Shown: positions 34,500 through 46,159, counted from the first letter of the stretch. The stretch is DNA of 64,000 nucleotides from CAUZIZ01 sp965222655 (GCA_965222655.1 CBDCUP010000006.1:310001-374000); one strand, 5' to 3'. Notes: a model not told the origin generated them from the letters alone. Translations and numbers: made by a program.

Positions 34500-34680
34500 G
34501 CAAACCGGGGGCGGCGAATTCCTTATAGAAGTCCTCCTGAGCGGACAGCATCTGAGTATTCGTCCAAATCCGGCCCAGGGTCCGTCCGAAAGTCTGGGCT
34601 TAATCGTCCTCCCGATAAGGGTTGGCATTCGTGACGGACCCGAGCGTCCTGGGAGTCGACTATCGAGCTCCCGACTCCAC
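34500..34680 (-). ncRNA. Bridge RNA of IS110 copy 2
   Basis: The same sequence and guides as the bridge RNA of copy 1, located in the noncoding left end upstream of the recombinase start. The target-loop guides again match the flanks of this copy: GCCAACCCT before and CTGGGCT after the insertion, on the minus strand. Confidence 0.82.
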
Positions 34681-35068
34681 ACTTTTGCACACCATCCACA
34701 CCTTCCACAAAGAAAGAAAAAAGTAGCAAAAAAGAAAGAAAGGCGGCTACGGCTACTTGCCGCTCCCATCTTCCCGATCTCAGTACCTTCCCAACTATAA
34801 GGGTTGGCGATGCGAAGCGAGCTACCCTGGGTTCAGCATGCTTATGACTCTTCTACACTGAAAGTGTTATTGCCGAAACGTTGCCGGTCTGCAGTAACCC
34901 CGATGGGGTAAGGCATTTGGACGATTTGACCCAGGGTAGCTCGCTTCGCATTGCAACCCTGGGCTACACGCAATAACGCCTTCGGCGTAGATCGTGTTGC
35001 CATGACCTCATATTCGAATTCCATTTTCTCAGATCAGGAAGGCTCTAGGTCCTGCCTTTGAATGTCCC

Positions 35069-35431
35069 TCAGGTTGCTGCCCGCCGAGTCATTTCAACGG
35101 CTACATCTTTGAGCGCTCCTCTCAAAACTTCTGGGAACTTATAGGCCTTCACCTCGACCAGCGAAATCCTGTGGTCTCGGAGCACTGTGTTGCAGACAGC
35201 ACCGGCGAGTGCTTCAAGCAGGGAATAGCTGCCCTGTGCGACGATCTCTCGAACCTCCTCGACCAGCTGCCGATAGTCCACGGTTTTTTCCAGGTCGTCG
35301 GTCTGCGCTGCCGGCTCCAGGTCCAGGTGCAGAATCAGGTCCAGCAGAATCCTCTGTGCAACTGTCCGCTCTTCCTCGGTGACTCCGATGTGTGCCTGAC
35401 ACGAAATCTCACGCAGGTGGATCTTATCCAT
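35069..35431 (-). CDS. folB: Dihydroneopterin aldolase
   Basis: A 120-residue enzyme of the usual FolB length that converts 7,8-dihydroneopterin to 6-hydroxymethyl-dihydropterin in folate synthesis. Motifs: IHLREISCQAHIGVTEEERT (catalytic Glu region), KTVDYRQLVEEVREIV, YSLLEALAGAVCNTVL and a C-terminal VEVKAYKFPE with the conserved Lys. Its start overlaps the end of the upstream alpha/beta hydrolase gene by 8 bases, so it is the second gene of a two-gene operon. Confidence 0.93.
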   Translation of the reverse strand: MDKIHLREISCQAHIGVTEEERTVAQRILLDLILHLDLEPAAQTDDLEKTVDYRQLVEEVREIVAQGSYSLLEALAGAVCNTVLRDHRISLVEVKAYKFPEVLRGALKDVAVEMTRRAAT

Positions 35432-36245
35432 TCTTGATGCCTTCTATGAAGTGCGCTACCCGACCCCAGTAGGGTTCCAGGTCAAACTTGTGGGTATCGT
35501 TGTGGCGTGCCCCCGAAATCCGATAAAAATACTTTTCACCCTGCAGCTCCTGGAATACTTTCTCACCCAGAACAAAGGGGACGATCTCGTCCTGGTCGCC
35601 GTGGATCACGAGAGCGGGGCAGGATAGCCCTTGCAGGAACTCGACGGTGGGAAAGCGATAGCGCGAAAGGACGCTGAGGGCACCCAGCACCGGATAGTGC
35701 TTGGCCAGGGAGGCCTTGTCGGGAAATGTCGACTCCAGGATCAGGCCGTCGGGTTGACGCAGCGTGGTCGCGTAGGATGCTGTCACGCCGCCCAGTGATC
35801 GTCCCCAGTAGACTACCGAGGTTTCCGGGGTGTGGCAGTGTTCCCAGAAGTGGTCGACTGCGGCTCGGGTGTCCTGGTAGAGCCCTGTCTCGTTGGGTGA
35901 TCCGCTGCTTCGACCGTACCCGCGGTAGTCGAAGATAAAGACGGTCAAGGACCTGTGATACATCTCCGCAATCAGCCCCAGATAGATGGACAGGTTCCCG
36001 CCGTTGCCATGAAAGAAAAGAATTTCTGCTTGGGGGTGAGGATGCTTCAAGTGCCAGGAATGGATGGTTTCTCCGTCATCCGTCGTCAAGGAGACTGCCT
36101 CGAATGGGACGCCGACGTCATCCGGGGTTTGATGTTCCCCGCGCATGGGAAAGAAGGCGACGTGAGGCTCCAGATAGAGAACGAAGAGTTTGAGAAAGAT
36201 CAGTCCGCCGACAACAAGGGCTCCCCAGAAGAGTAGTTTGTTCAT
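35424..36245 (-). CDS. Alpha/beta hydrolase (Bem46/ABHD13-like)
   Basis: A 273-residue protein with an N-terminal membrane anchor (LLFWGALVVGGLIFLKLFVLY) and a cytoplasmic or periplasmic hydrolase domain. The oxyanion-hole motif is FFHGNGGNLS, the nucleophile elbow GRSLGGV, the acid is in HGDQDEIVPF and the histidine in GARHNDTHKF. It resembles Bem46/YfhR-like serine hydrolases of unknown substrate. First gene of a pair with folB. Confidence 0.87.
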   Translation of the reverse strand: MNKLLFWGALVVGGLIFLKLFVLYLEPHVAFFPMRGEHQTPDDVGVPFEAVSLTTDDGETIHSWHLKHPHPQAEILFFHGNGGNLSIYLGLIAEMYHRSLTVFIFDYRGYGRSSGSPNETGLYQDTRAAVDHFWEHCHTPETSVVYWGRSLGGVTASYATTLRQPDGLILESTFPDKASLAKHYPVLGALSVLSRYRFPTVEFLQGLSCPALVIHGDQDEIVPFVLGEKVFQELQGEKYFYRISGARHNDTHKFDLEPYWGRVAHFIEGIKNG

Positions 36246-36317
36246 GAGCTCTCAGGCCAATTTACTGGATTGGGAAGGTCGAGTATATTGGTGGCTGGAA
36301 AGGAGAGGCAAGAAATC

Positions 36318-37031
36318 ATGGCAATGCTTCGAGACGTGACCATCCAGTATTTCGGACATTCGACGTTCCTGTTCACCACTCCCGGGGGCAACAGACTGCT
36401 GATCGATCCCTGGGTCGAAGGGAATCCGGCTTGCCCTCCTGAGCTGAAGAAGATTGAGTCGCTGGACACGATGCTGATCACCCACGGACACTTTGACCAT
36501 ATCCAGGACGCGGTTGCCCTGGCCCGCCAGCACCAGCCTCAGATTGGCTGCAATGTCGAGATAGGAGTTTGGTTGGAAGGCAAGGGTGTCGAGAATGTCA
36601 ACGCCATGAACAAGGGCGGAACCCAGCAGCTCGATGATCTGCGGGTCACCATGGTGGATGCGCATCACAGCAGCGGCATTCAGGACGACGATGGCTCTAT
36701 CATCTATGGGGGAGAGCCGGCCGGCTACGTGATCGAGTTCGAAAACGGATTTCGAGTCTACCACGCCGGAGACACCTGTGTTTTCGGCGACATGAAGATC
36801 ATTGCGGAACTGTATCAGCCTGAACTCATTTTTTTTCCGATCGGAGACCATTTCACCATGGATCCAAGGGAGGCAGCGTATGCTTGTCATCTCATGAATG
36901 CCAAGAAGGTGGTCCCCATGCACTATGCCACTTTTCCCCTGCTGAGGGGGACACCCGAGGAGCTGCGGGAACTGACCCGGGATATCGGAACCCAGGTGCT
37001 GGCGATTGCCCCTGGGGAAACACTGGAATAG
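36318..37031 (+). CDS. UPF0173 metal-dependent hydrolase
   Basis: A 237-residue metallo-beta-lactamase-fold protein. Metal ligands: QYFGHSTFLF at the N-terminus, the signature ITHGHFDHIQDA (H-x-H-x-D-H) and YHAGDTCVFGDM; HYATFPLL near the C-terminus is typical of UPF0173. The biological substrate is unknown. ATG 36318 is preferred over 36270 because of the AGGAGAGG ribosome site and family length (about 230). It is divergent from the hydrolase/folB pair and 8 bases upstream of the ygfZ-like gene. Confidence 0.88.
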   Translation: MAMLRDVTIQYFGHSTFLFTTPGGNRLLIDPWVEGNPACPPELKKIESLDTMLITHGHFDHIQDAVALARQHQPQIGCNVEIGVWLEGKGVENVNAMNKGGTQQLDDLRVTMVDAHHSSGIQDDDGSIIYGGEPAGYVIEFENGFRVYHAGDTCVFGDMKIIAELYQPELIFFPIGDHFTMDPREAAYACHLMNAKKVVPMHYATFPLLRGTPEELRELTRDIGTQVLAIAPGETLE

Positions 37032-37039
37032 GACCACTG

Positions 37040-38035
37040 ATGGATGCGCCAACACTCGCCCAATACGATGCCGTGGTTCATGGCGTCGGGCTGATCGATC
37101 TGTCAGATCGCAGCAAGCTCGAAGTCACCGGACCCGATCGAGTTTCCTTCCTTCACTCGATGATCAGCAACGACGTAGAAGGGCTTCCCGACTACGCGGG
37201 GCACTACGGAACCTTTCTGACGGCTCGTGGCAAGATCGTCTCCGATTTCTATTACTATCGCTTTCCCGAATTCCTCCTGCTGGACCTCGATCGATCTCTC
37301 CTGGACAAGACCTTGGGCGAGTTGGGAAGGTACATCATCATGGAAGAGGTCGACTTGTCCGATGCTTCGTCAGCGTACGGTCACTTCTCCTTGCAAGGTC
37401 CCCGGTCCGGAGAGTTGGTGCGGGATCTGTTTGGTGAAGCCGGGCCCCAGGAAGTCTACGGGATCCAAGCGGTAGGTCTGGGGGGCGAACAGGCTTGGCT
37501 GATTCGGCGTCCCGATCTTGCTGATGAGGGTTTCGAGTTGATTTTCCCGGCGGAGACGGGATCCGATTTGCGTGTTGCCATTCAGGAGAAAGGGGCCGCC
37601 CAGGGAATTCGGGAGCTGGAGGAGGAAGCCTGGAACGTGCTTAGAACGGAGGCTTGGATTCCCAGGTTTGGCATCGATATGGACGAGACCCGATATCCCA
37701 TGGAGGCGCGTCTGGACCAGGCGATCAGCCTCACCAAGGGTTGCTACCTGGGCCAGGAAGTAGTCGCCAAGGCCACGAACATCGGTGGTGTCAACAATCT
37801 ACTGATGGGATTGAAGTTGGAGGATGGCGCACCTCCGGCTCGGGGAGCTCGAGTCCTCAGTGAAGAGGGGAAGGAAATTGGGACCGTCACCAGTGCTGTC
37901 CTATCGCCCCGACTGGACTGCCCCATCGCCTTTGCCTACCTCAAGCGAGGGTTTGCGTCTTCGGGGAACCGATGCCGAGTCGAGATCGAAGCGAATGAGG
38001 CAGCGTCTGCAGAAATCGTAGAGCGGTTTCTCTAG
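37040..38035 (+). CDS. ygfZ: YgfZ/GcvT-type folate-binding protein
   Basis: A 331-residue member of the aminomethyltransferase-related YgfZ family, which uses folate to support [4Fe-4S] enzymes such as MiaB. The N-terminal LIDLSDRSKLEVTGPDRVSF and the diagnostic KGCYLGQE near residue 233, containing the conserved Cys, are present. ATG 37040 gives the family-typical N-terminus; the longer frame from 36884 overlaps the preceding gene. Co-transcribed with the UPF0173 hydrolase. Confidence 0.87.
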   Translation: MDAPTLAQYDAVVHGVGLIDLSDRSKLEVTGPDRVSFLHSMISNDVEGLPDYAGHYGTFLTARGKIVSDFYYYRFPEFLLLDLDRSLLDKTLGELGRYIIMEEVDLSDASSAYGHFSLQGPRSGELVRDLFGEAGPQEVYGIQAVGLGGEQAWLIRRPDLADEGFELIFPAETGSDLRVAIQEKGAAQGIRELEEEAWNVLRTEAWIPRFGIDMDETRYPMEARLDQAISLTKGCYLGQEVVAKATNIGGVNNLLMGLKLEDGAPPARGARVLSEEGKEIGTVTSAVLSPRLDCPIAFAYLKRGFASSGNRCRVEIEANEAASAEIVERFL

Positions 38036-38091
38036 CCGTAGATCACTGTCTTTATCGAGCGCAAGCACCAATAGAAAGTGAGAATCCGTAG

Positions 38092-38913
38092 ATGAAGCGG
38101 AAGCTATCCGCCCAGGAAGAGCTGACCAGAATCGCGGGGATGGATCTCCAGGAGATCCAGGAGGAATTTGTGTCGTTGGCTGAGATGCAGCGGCACATCA
38201 TGCCCGATCCAGAGCGTATGACGGTCTTCGGTGACTACGATATCTTCGGCATGACACTGCCGACCGCTGTGGTGGGAGGTGATTACTATGACTTCATCGA
38301 TCTCGACGGGCGCTTTGACCTACAGGGGCGGATGGGTTTGGTGATTGCCGACGCCGCGGGGCATGGGCTGGCAGCGGCTATGCTCATCCGGGATTTCAAC
38401 ACCGCCCTCTATACGGCCATCTCCTTCGAATCCCACTATGCTCGGGATACAACTCGGCTGCTCTTCCCCAAGATCAACCGGCGAATGTTCTGGTCCTCCC
38501 AGCCCAATCAGTTCATCACGGCCTTCTATGGTGAGCTTCAGCTCGATGGCACATTGCGCTATACCAATGCCGGGCACCACAGCCCGCTCCTTTTCCAGAA
38601 GGGTGGGATCGTCCCACTGGATACCGGAGGCTTCGTCCTGGGTGCGTTCCGCTTTCCACCGGTGGACCACGAGGTAGGGGAGGTCCGCATGGAAGTGGAT
38701 GATGTCCTGCTCTGCTACACGGACGGCATCATCGAGGCAGAGAACTCGCTGGGGCAGGACTATGGAAGTGAGAGATTGAAGCAGTTGGTCGATCGTGTTC
38801 GAGAGCGGACTTCCCGAGGGATCTTTGACACCATCGTTCGAGATCTAGGAGAGTTCAGCGAGGGTGTGGCACAGGTCGACGACCGGACACTGATCGTGAT
38901 CAAGAGGGGGTGA
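38092..38913 (+). CDS. PP2C-type SpoIIE/RsbU serine phosphatase
   Basis: A 273-residue phosphatase with a short N-terminal helix (LQEIQEEFVSLAEMQRHIMPDP, the usual linker in RsbU proteins) followed by the PP2C core. Metal-binding acidic residues are in VVGGDYYDFIDLDG, LVIADAAGHGLAAAM, DVLLCYTDGIIEAEN and AQVDDRTLIVIKR. Such enzymes dephosphorylate anti-sigma-factor antagonists. No sensor domain and no partner switch genes are seen nearby, so its signal and target are unknown. Confidence 0.9.
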   Translation: MKRKLSAQEELTRIAGMDLQEIQEEFVSLAEMQRHIMPDPERMTVFGDYDIFGMTLPTAVVGGDYYDFIDLDGRFDLQGRMGLVIADAAGHGLAAAMLIRDFNTALYTAISFESHYARDTTRLLFPKINRRMFWSSQPNQFITAFYGELQLDGTLRYTNAGHHSPLLFQKGGIVPLDTGGFVLGAFRFPPVDHEVGEVRMEVDDVLLCYTDGIIEAENSLGQDYGSERLKQLVDRVRERTSRGIFDTIVRDLGEFSEGVAQVDDRTLIVIKRG

Positions 38914-38941
38914 CCGCTCGATAGGATCCAAAGTCTCTTAC

Positions 38942-39060
38942 CTTCGAAATTCGCTTGTTCGATATTCTGCGGTTTGTCATTTCCGCCGGTTGGCTTCTCC
39001 AGAACCAGGAAGAAAGGCTAAATCACGAACCGCAAAACGCCGAACATGCGAACTCCGAAG
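38942..39060. repeat. Palindromic repeat element C, copy C1
   Basis: CTTCGAAATTCGCTTGTTCG and ATATTCTGCGGTTT at one end pair imperfectly with AACCGCAAAACGCCGAACAT and GCGAACTCCGAAG at the other. Copy C2 is at 47632-47748. Confidence 0.75.
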
Positions 39061-39110
39061 TTCTGAAGCAGCGCTGGCCTCATTCGAGGGAGAAACTTTC
39101 GGGTCAGGGC

Positions 39111-39190
39111 GTGGTGGCGGTCTCCAGGCCGCCGTCCTTCGAGCCCAAGGCTCGAAGGAACAAGACTTCGGCCTGGAGACCGAAGCCACG
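39111..39190. repeat. Palindromic repeat element D, copy D1
   Basis: GGCGGTCTCCAGGCCGCC, then CTTCGAGCC/GGCTCGAAG and CTTCGGCCTGGAGACCG: nested inverse segments over about 80 bases. Copy D2 is at 48030-48118. Together with C1 and motif E (39074-39100) it fills the gap between the phosphatase and transketolase genes. Confidence 0.75.
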
Positions 39191-39202
39191 TCAAGTTTTA
39201 GC

Positions 39203-41050
39203 TTAGGCGAGAAGCTCTTCAACTGCCTTTCGGATCGCGTTGGCGCTGATGCCTTGCATCTCCATGAGCTCGCCGGAGGGGCCCGAACGGGAAAGCCTGT
39301 TAACCGCGAGTTTGCGAAACCTGGACTGCTCTCCGGCCAGCGCGTCCAGGACGGCATCACCCAGGCCGCCTTCCCGATAGTGATCCTCGACCGTCACCAA
39401 GGCGCCAGTCTCCTGGACGGCTTGTTTGAGGGTGTCCCCGTCGACCGGTTTAATGCTATACAGGTCGATCACCCGAACCGGGATGCCTCGGTCAAGGAGT
39501 TCCTCGTAGGCAGTCAGGGACTCGTGCAGCGTGATTCCTGCGGCTACGATCGTGGCCTGGTCACCTGGACTGGAGCGAAGGACTCGGGAGCCACCGACGA
39601 TAAACTCATCCTCATTCGAATACAGAATAGGCGTACTGGGGCGAGTCGTTCGGATGTAGACGATTCCGGGAGTCTCAGCTGCCAGCGCCACCAGCCGCTC
39701 CGCCGATACCCCGTCGCTGGGGTAGAGAACGGTGGAGCCGGCGACTGCCCGCATCATCGCAAGGTCTTCTAAACCCATTTGTGAAGGGCCATCTTCACCA
39801 ATGGAGACCCCTGCATGAGAGCCGCAGATTTTTATATTGGAACGGGAGATTGCTGCCATGCGGATCTGGTCGTAGGCGCGTGTCAGAAAGCAGGCGAACG
39901 TGGAGGCAAAGGGAACCTTTCCCACCGCACTCATTCCTACGGCGGCACCCACCATCGCCTGCTCGGCGATGAAGCACTCGACGAACCGCTCTGGGAAATC
40001 CTTCAGAAACTTCTCGGAATAGGTCGAGTTCTTGGTATCTCCATCGAGGACTACTACCCTGGGATTGCTGGCTCCCAGTTTCCTCAGCGCATTTCCGTAG
40101 GCCTGGCGTGTGGCTATCGTCTCGTCGGCCCCGTAGTCGGGCGGGGCAGGTGGGTCGCCGGTGATCGCTCCGGCGGAGGGGACAGAGGATGAGGGTTTGG
40201 CTACGCTCAAAGGCTCCTCGAGCTCCAGCTGATCACCTATTTCACTGAGGGCTTCCTTCAATTGCTCGCCGGCGGCACAGGGTTTGCCGTGCCATCCGTC
40301 TTTGTCCTCCATGAAGGAGACGCCTTTTCCCTTGAGGGTTCGAGCGACCAGGACGGAAGGCTGCCCTTTTACCGAAATCGCCGAAGTCAGGGCGGCGTTG
40401 ATCTCCTCTACACTGTGACCGTCCACGATCTGAGTGTGCCAGCCAAAGGCGGAGAACCGTTGGGAATAGGTCTCTACATTGTGACCGTACATGGTGGCCT
40501 GGCTTTGTCCCAGACGATTCACGTCCAGCAGCGCGACCAGATTGTCGAGCTTGTAATAGCTCGCCATCGCCGCCGCCTCCCAGACCGAGCCCTCGGCGGC
40601 CTCCCCATCCCCAATCAGGACGAAGATGCGGTTGGTCAGCTCATCCCGTTTATGAGACAGGGCCATGCCCGTTCCGATGCTCAGACCCTGACCCAGAGAG
40701 CCGGTTGCGACGTCGACCCAGCGATTGCGCGGGGTGGGATGACCCTCCAAATCACTGTCCATTTTTCTCAGGGTCAGAAGCTTCTCAGTTGGGAATGCTC
40801 CGGCCTCAGCCAGGGCAGCCCATAGAACCGGAGCGGCATGGCCCTTTGAAAGAATAAAGCGATCGTTGTGGTGGCCTTCGGGGTTCTGGATGTCGAAACG
40901 GAGGAAACGAAAGAACAGGGTGGAGACGAGTTCAGCACTGGAGAGACAGGAACTGGGATGGCCAGAGCCCGCGGCTGTTGTCGACTCCAGAGAATGGCGA
41001 CGAAGGCGGTTCGCCATGGCATAGAGCGACCGGATTGTTTCAGGTGTCAT
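39203..41050 (-). CDS. tkt: Transketolase
   Basis: A 615-residue thiamine-diphosphate enzyme containing both halves in one chain, as in the shorter animal-type transketolases. N-terminal half: GHPSSCLSSAELVSTLFFRF, LSKGHAAPVLWAAL and the ThDP motif GDGEAAEGSVWEAA...LDN. Pyrimidine-binding half: CFIAEQAMVGAAVGMSAVGK (catalytic Glu), PFASTFACFL and HAGVSIGEDGPSQMGLEDLA. It transfers two-carbon units in the non-oxidative pentose phosphate pathway. ATG 41050 is used; a GTG immediately before is the alternative. Confidence 0.93.
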   Translation of the reverse strand: MTPETIRSLYAMANRLRRHSLESTTAAGSGHPSSCLSSAELVSTLFFRFLRFDIQNPEGHHNDRFILSKGHAAPVLWAALAEAGAFPTEKLLTLRKMDSDLEGHPTPRNRWVDVATGSLGQGLSIGTGMALSHKRDELTNRIFVLIGDGEAAEGSVWEAAAMASYYKLDNLVALLDVNRLGQSQATMYGHNVETYSQRFSAFGWHTQIVDGHSVEEINAALTSAISVKGQPSVLVARTLKGKGVSFMEDKDGWHGKPCAAGEQLKEALSEIGDQLELEEPLSVAKPSSSVPSAGAITGDPPAPPDYGADETIATRQAYGNALRKLGASNPRVVVLDGDTKNSTYSEKFLKDFPERFVECFIAEQAMVGAAVGMSAVGKVPFASTFACFLTRAYDQIRMAAISRSNIKICGSHAGVSIGEDGPSQMGLEDLAMMRAVAGSTVLYPSDGVSAERLVALAAETPGIVYIRTTRPSTPILYSNEDEFIVGGSRVLRSSPGDQATIVAAGITLHESLTAYEELLDRGIPVRVIDLYSIKPVDGDTLKQAVQETGALVTVEDHYREGGLGDAVLDALAGEQSRFRKLAVNRLSRSGPSGELMEMQGISANAIRKAVEELLA

Positions 41051-41180
41051 CACGGCCTTTCAGATGCTTCGGTCATGGAGGAAGAATTGTTGCTCTTTGC
41101 TTTGAGAGTCGTACTATAGGGGAGGGTTTCGATCCCTGTCAACAGAGTTCTCTGGGGAAAGCGGGGGAGGAACCGAGACG

Positions 41181-41747
41181 ATGCCTATCAGGCTAGAGGA
41201 GGTCGTCCAGATGATGTTGAAGCCGGGCGATGTTGCCGTCGAATTCGAGTGTCTCTCGCTGACGAGAACACGAGGGGGCAATCCAGAAGACGAACAGCCG
41301 GACCTGGCTGTTGGCCGGTGGCGACTCGCGGACGGCTTGGCAAGAGGCCCCGTACTTTTGATGTTTGTGAAAGCCGGCTGTCCTACCTGTGAATATTCAC
41401 TCCCTCTGATCGATCGGATCTACCGGAACTATCCGGAGTCGAGGGTCTCCATGGTAGCGCTTGCTCAGGAGCGAGAGAGTGGGGCACGGAGGCTGATCCG
41501 AGATGGCAACCTTCACCTCAAAGTGGGCCTGGACTCGAGCCCGCATTCCATTGGAGAGTCCTACGGCGTGTCCTATGTCCCGACATTCTTCTATATCCGA
41601 CCAGATGGGATCATCGAGAACGTGATCGAGTCCTTTGCCCGGGAGGAGCTGAAGGAGATCAATGCTAGGATTGCTCAAGAGGATGGGGTTGCAGTTCTAC
41701 CCTTCTTCTCACCCGATGAGGGCGTCCCCGGATTTCGACCCGGTTGA
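41181..41747 (+). CDS. TlpA/thioredoxin-like redox protein
   Basis: A 188-residue thioredoxin-fold protein with the redox pair CPTC (MFVKAGCPTCEYSLPL) and the cis-proline segment GVSYVPTFFYIRPDGII. The extended N-terminus (LKPGDVAVEFECLSL) resembles AhpC/TlpA-type proteins. No signal peptide is evident, so it is probably cytoplasmic. GGGGGAGG lies 10 bases before the ATG. It is alone between divergent transketolase and convergent moaA. Confidence 0.83.
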   Translation: MPIRLEEVVQMMLKPGDVAVEFECLSLTRTRGGNPEDEQPDLAVGRWRLADGLARGPVLLMFVKAGCPTCEYSLPLIDRIYRNYPESRVSMVALAQERESGARRLIRDGNLHLKVGLDSSPHSIGESYGVSYVPTFFYIRPDGIIENVIESFAREELKEINARIAQEDGVAVLPFFSPDEGVPGFRPG

Positions 41748-41803
41748 AGTAGCAGAAACGCAAGCTAGCCGGGCGCTAGCAAAGGAAACGCAGAAGGCGA
41801 GGA

Positions 41804-42820
41804 TCATCCGCCCAGCGTGATCATTTCAATCTTTTCGTGGTCCTTTGGACGATAGCTATCACTCGACGCCAGCTGCTCCCAGCGCAGGTCGGAGTAGCGG
41901 TCGGCTCTCCCCGACCAGATCGAGGTAATCGCCTCCAGGATCTCCTCGTCCCCTGCTCCGCTCCGCAGCAGCGACTTCAAGTCATGGCCACGAGAGGCGA
42001 AAAGGCAGGTGACCAGCTTCCCGTCTGCGGTCAGACGGGCTCGTGTACAGCTCGAACAGAACGATTCGGTCACGGACCCGATCACTCCCACCTGCCCCTT
42101 TCCGTCGATGAATTCGTAGTCCACCGCTGGCGCCCGAAGTTCCTTTCGGCCGATTTCGCGCAGCGGAAAGTGCGAGTGGATCAAATCGAGGAGCTCCTTC
42201 TTGGTGACGGTCTTTTCCAGGCTCCAGGTGTTCGCGTTCCCCACGTCCATGTATTCGATGAAGCGGAGAAACAGACCCTTGTCTCTCGAGAACTTCACGA
42301 GCTCCAGGATCTCGTCGTCGTTGACCCCTCGAACTACGACGGCGTTCACCTTGACGGGCGTTAGACCGACACGCCTGGATGCCTCAATGCCTTCCAGGAC
42401 TGCCTCGAGAGTACCTCTCTTGGTGATTTGCCTGAATCTCTCGGGATTCAGCGTATCCAGACTGACGTTGATCCGTGACAGCCCTGCTTTTTTCAGGGCC
42501 TCGGCCTTCTGGGCGAGAAAGGAGCCGTTGGTGGTCAGGCTCAGGTCCTTCAGGCCCGGCAACCCGGACAACTTGCCGATCAGCTGTTCGAGATCTTTTC
42601 GGACCAGGGGTTCCCCGCCGGTGATTCGAAGCTTCTCAACTCCCAGCCGAAGGAACAGGCCGGCCAGCCGGACGATCTCCTCGAACCGAAGTAGCTCTGC
42701 CTTTTCGATCCAGTCATACTCATCCAGGGGCATGCAGTACTGGCAGCGGTAGTTGCAGCGATCCGTCACAGAGATGCGGAGGTCCTTGAGGGGCCTGTGA
42801 AAGGTGTCCCCAAGATTCAT
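41804..42820 (-). CDS. moaA: GTP 3',8-cyclase MoaA
   Basis: A 338-residue radical SAM enzyme catalysing the first step of molybdenum-cofactor synthesis. The SAM-cluster cysteines are C22, C26 and C29 (TDRCNYRCQYCMP); the second cluster is in CSSCTRARLTADGKLVTCLF. TGGEPLVRKDL and the C-terminal GG needed for catalysis (MITLGG) are conserved. It lies 57 bases downstream of the A-type Fe-S carrier gene, which could help assemble its two clusters. No other moa or moe genes are in the window. Confidence 0.95.
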   Translation of the reverse strand: MNLGDTFHRPLKDLRISVTDRCNYRCQYCMPLDEYDWIEKAELLRFEEIVRLAGLFLRLGVEKLRITGGEPLVRKDLEQLIGKLSGLPGLKDLSLTTNGSFLAQKAEALKKAGLSRINVSLDTLNPERFRQITKRGTLEAVLEGIEASRRVGLTPVKVNAVVVRGVNDDEILELVKFSRDKGLFLRFIEYMDVGNANTWSLEKTVTKKELLDLIHSHFPLREIGRKELRAPAVDYEFIDGKGQVGVIGSVTESFCSSCTRARLTADGKLVTCLFASRGHDLKSLLRSGAGDEEILEAITSIWSGRADRYSDLRWEQLASSDSYRPKDHEKIEMITLGG

Positions 42821-42877
42821 GCGGGTATTATGCTCTGGGTGAGAAGGGTGTTCAACCGAGGAGCGTACCCTTCTCGG

Positions 42878-43201
42878 TTAGACCTGAAAGGATTCACCGC
42901 AGCCACAGCTGCCGGTCACGTTGGGATTGTTGAACCTGAAGCCGGCTGCTTGCAGCGTCTCGACGTAGTCAATCTCGGTGCCATCCAGATAGACCATACT
43001 CTGGGGATCGATCAATAGCTGGAATCCGTCGACCTGGACCACGTCGTCGCCTTCGCGGCTCGTGCGCTCCAGCTTGAGAGTGTATTGGAAGCCAGAGCAG
43101 CCTCCACCTTCAACCCCAACCCGGATGCCGACATAGGGCTCGGATTGTTCACTGATGACTTTCTTGACCTGGCCGATGGCATTCTCCGTCAACATAACCA
43201 T
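42878..43201 (-). CDS. erpA: A-type iron-sulfur carrier (ErpA/IscA family)
   Basis: A 107-residue HesB/IscA/ErpA-family protein that carries Fe-S clusters to target enzymes. The three conserved cysteines are C35 (GGGCSGFQYTL) and C99 and C101 (SCGCGESF). Full length with no extra domains. Assignment to ErpA rather than IscA rests on the absence of isc genes nearby and is tentative. It precedes moaA in the same orientation. Confidence 0.88.
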   Translation of the reverse strand: MVMLTENAIGQVKKVISEQSEPYVGIRVGVEGGGCSGFQYTLKLERTSREGDDVVQVDGFQLLIDPQSMVYLDGTEIDYVETLQAAGFRFNNPNVTGSCGCGESFQV

Positions 43202-43248
43202 AGGTCCAATCTCCTATCTTCTCCGAACGAGTTCTATTGTAAGGATCT

Positions 43249-43295
43249 ACCCCGGCGAATTCAAACCCCGGCGAATTCAACCCCGGCGAATTCAA
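43249..43295. repeat. Tandem repeat of ACCCCGGCGAATTCAA, three units
   Basis: Two 16-base units and one 15-base unit lie back to back between the UPF0182 stop and the erpA start, in the erpA leader. Confidence 0.9.
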
Positions 43296-43319
43296 ACGGC
43301 AATCAGCCCTCGAGGGTTG

Positions 43320-46046
<2,727 letters not shown>

Positions 46047-46159
46047 GTAGTTTTTCCTAACTGTCTGAATACGTCTGAAGCTTCCTGCCGATTCTTGATC
46101 CGCAAGAGCGGCGTCGGTTTCTTCTCACAGATACGGTTCCGAAAGTCAAGTTCGTTTGC

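Larger units (their letters stand above)
33130..34799 (-). mobile_element. IS110-family insertion element, copy 2
   Basis: The same 1,670-bp element as at 16656-18325 in inverted orientation; every reading frame through both the coding and noncoding parts gives the same translation, so the copies appear identical. It is bounded by the core AG (CT on the minus strand) at 33130-33131 and 34800-34801. Position p in copy 1 corresponds to 51455-p here. Confidence 0.92.
33099..34990. repeat. Palindromic repeat element A, copy A3, split by IS110 copy 2
   Basis: The parts at 33099-33131 and 34800-34990 form one element A on the minus strand, interrupted at GCCAACC-CT-GGGCTACGCG, exactly as in A2. 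Its other arm (GCAACCCTGGGCTACACGC near 34956) is uninterrupted. The right-hand part fills most of the gap before folB. Confidence 0.85.

Noticed and set aside
33182..34800. Plus-strand open frames (133, 297 and 104 codons) across IS110 copy 2
   Set aside because: Exact antisense counterparts of the recombinase gene and bridge RNA region.
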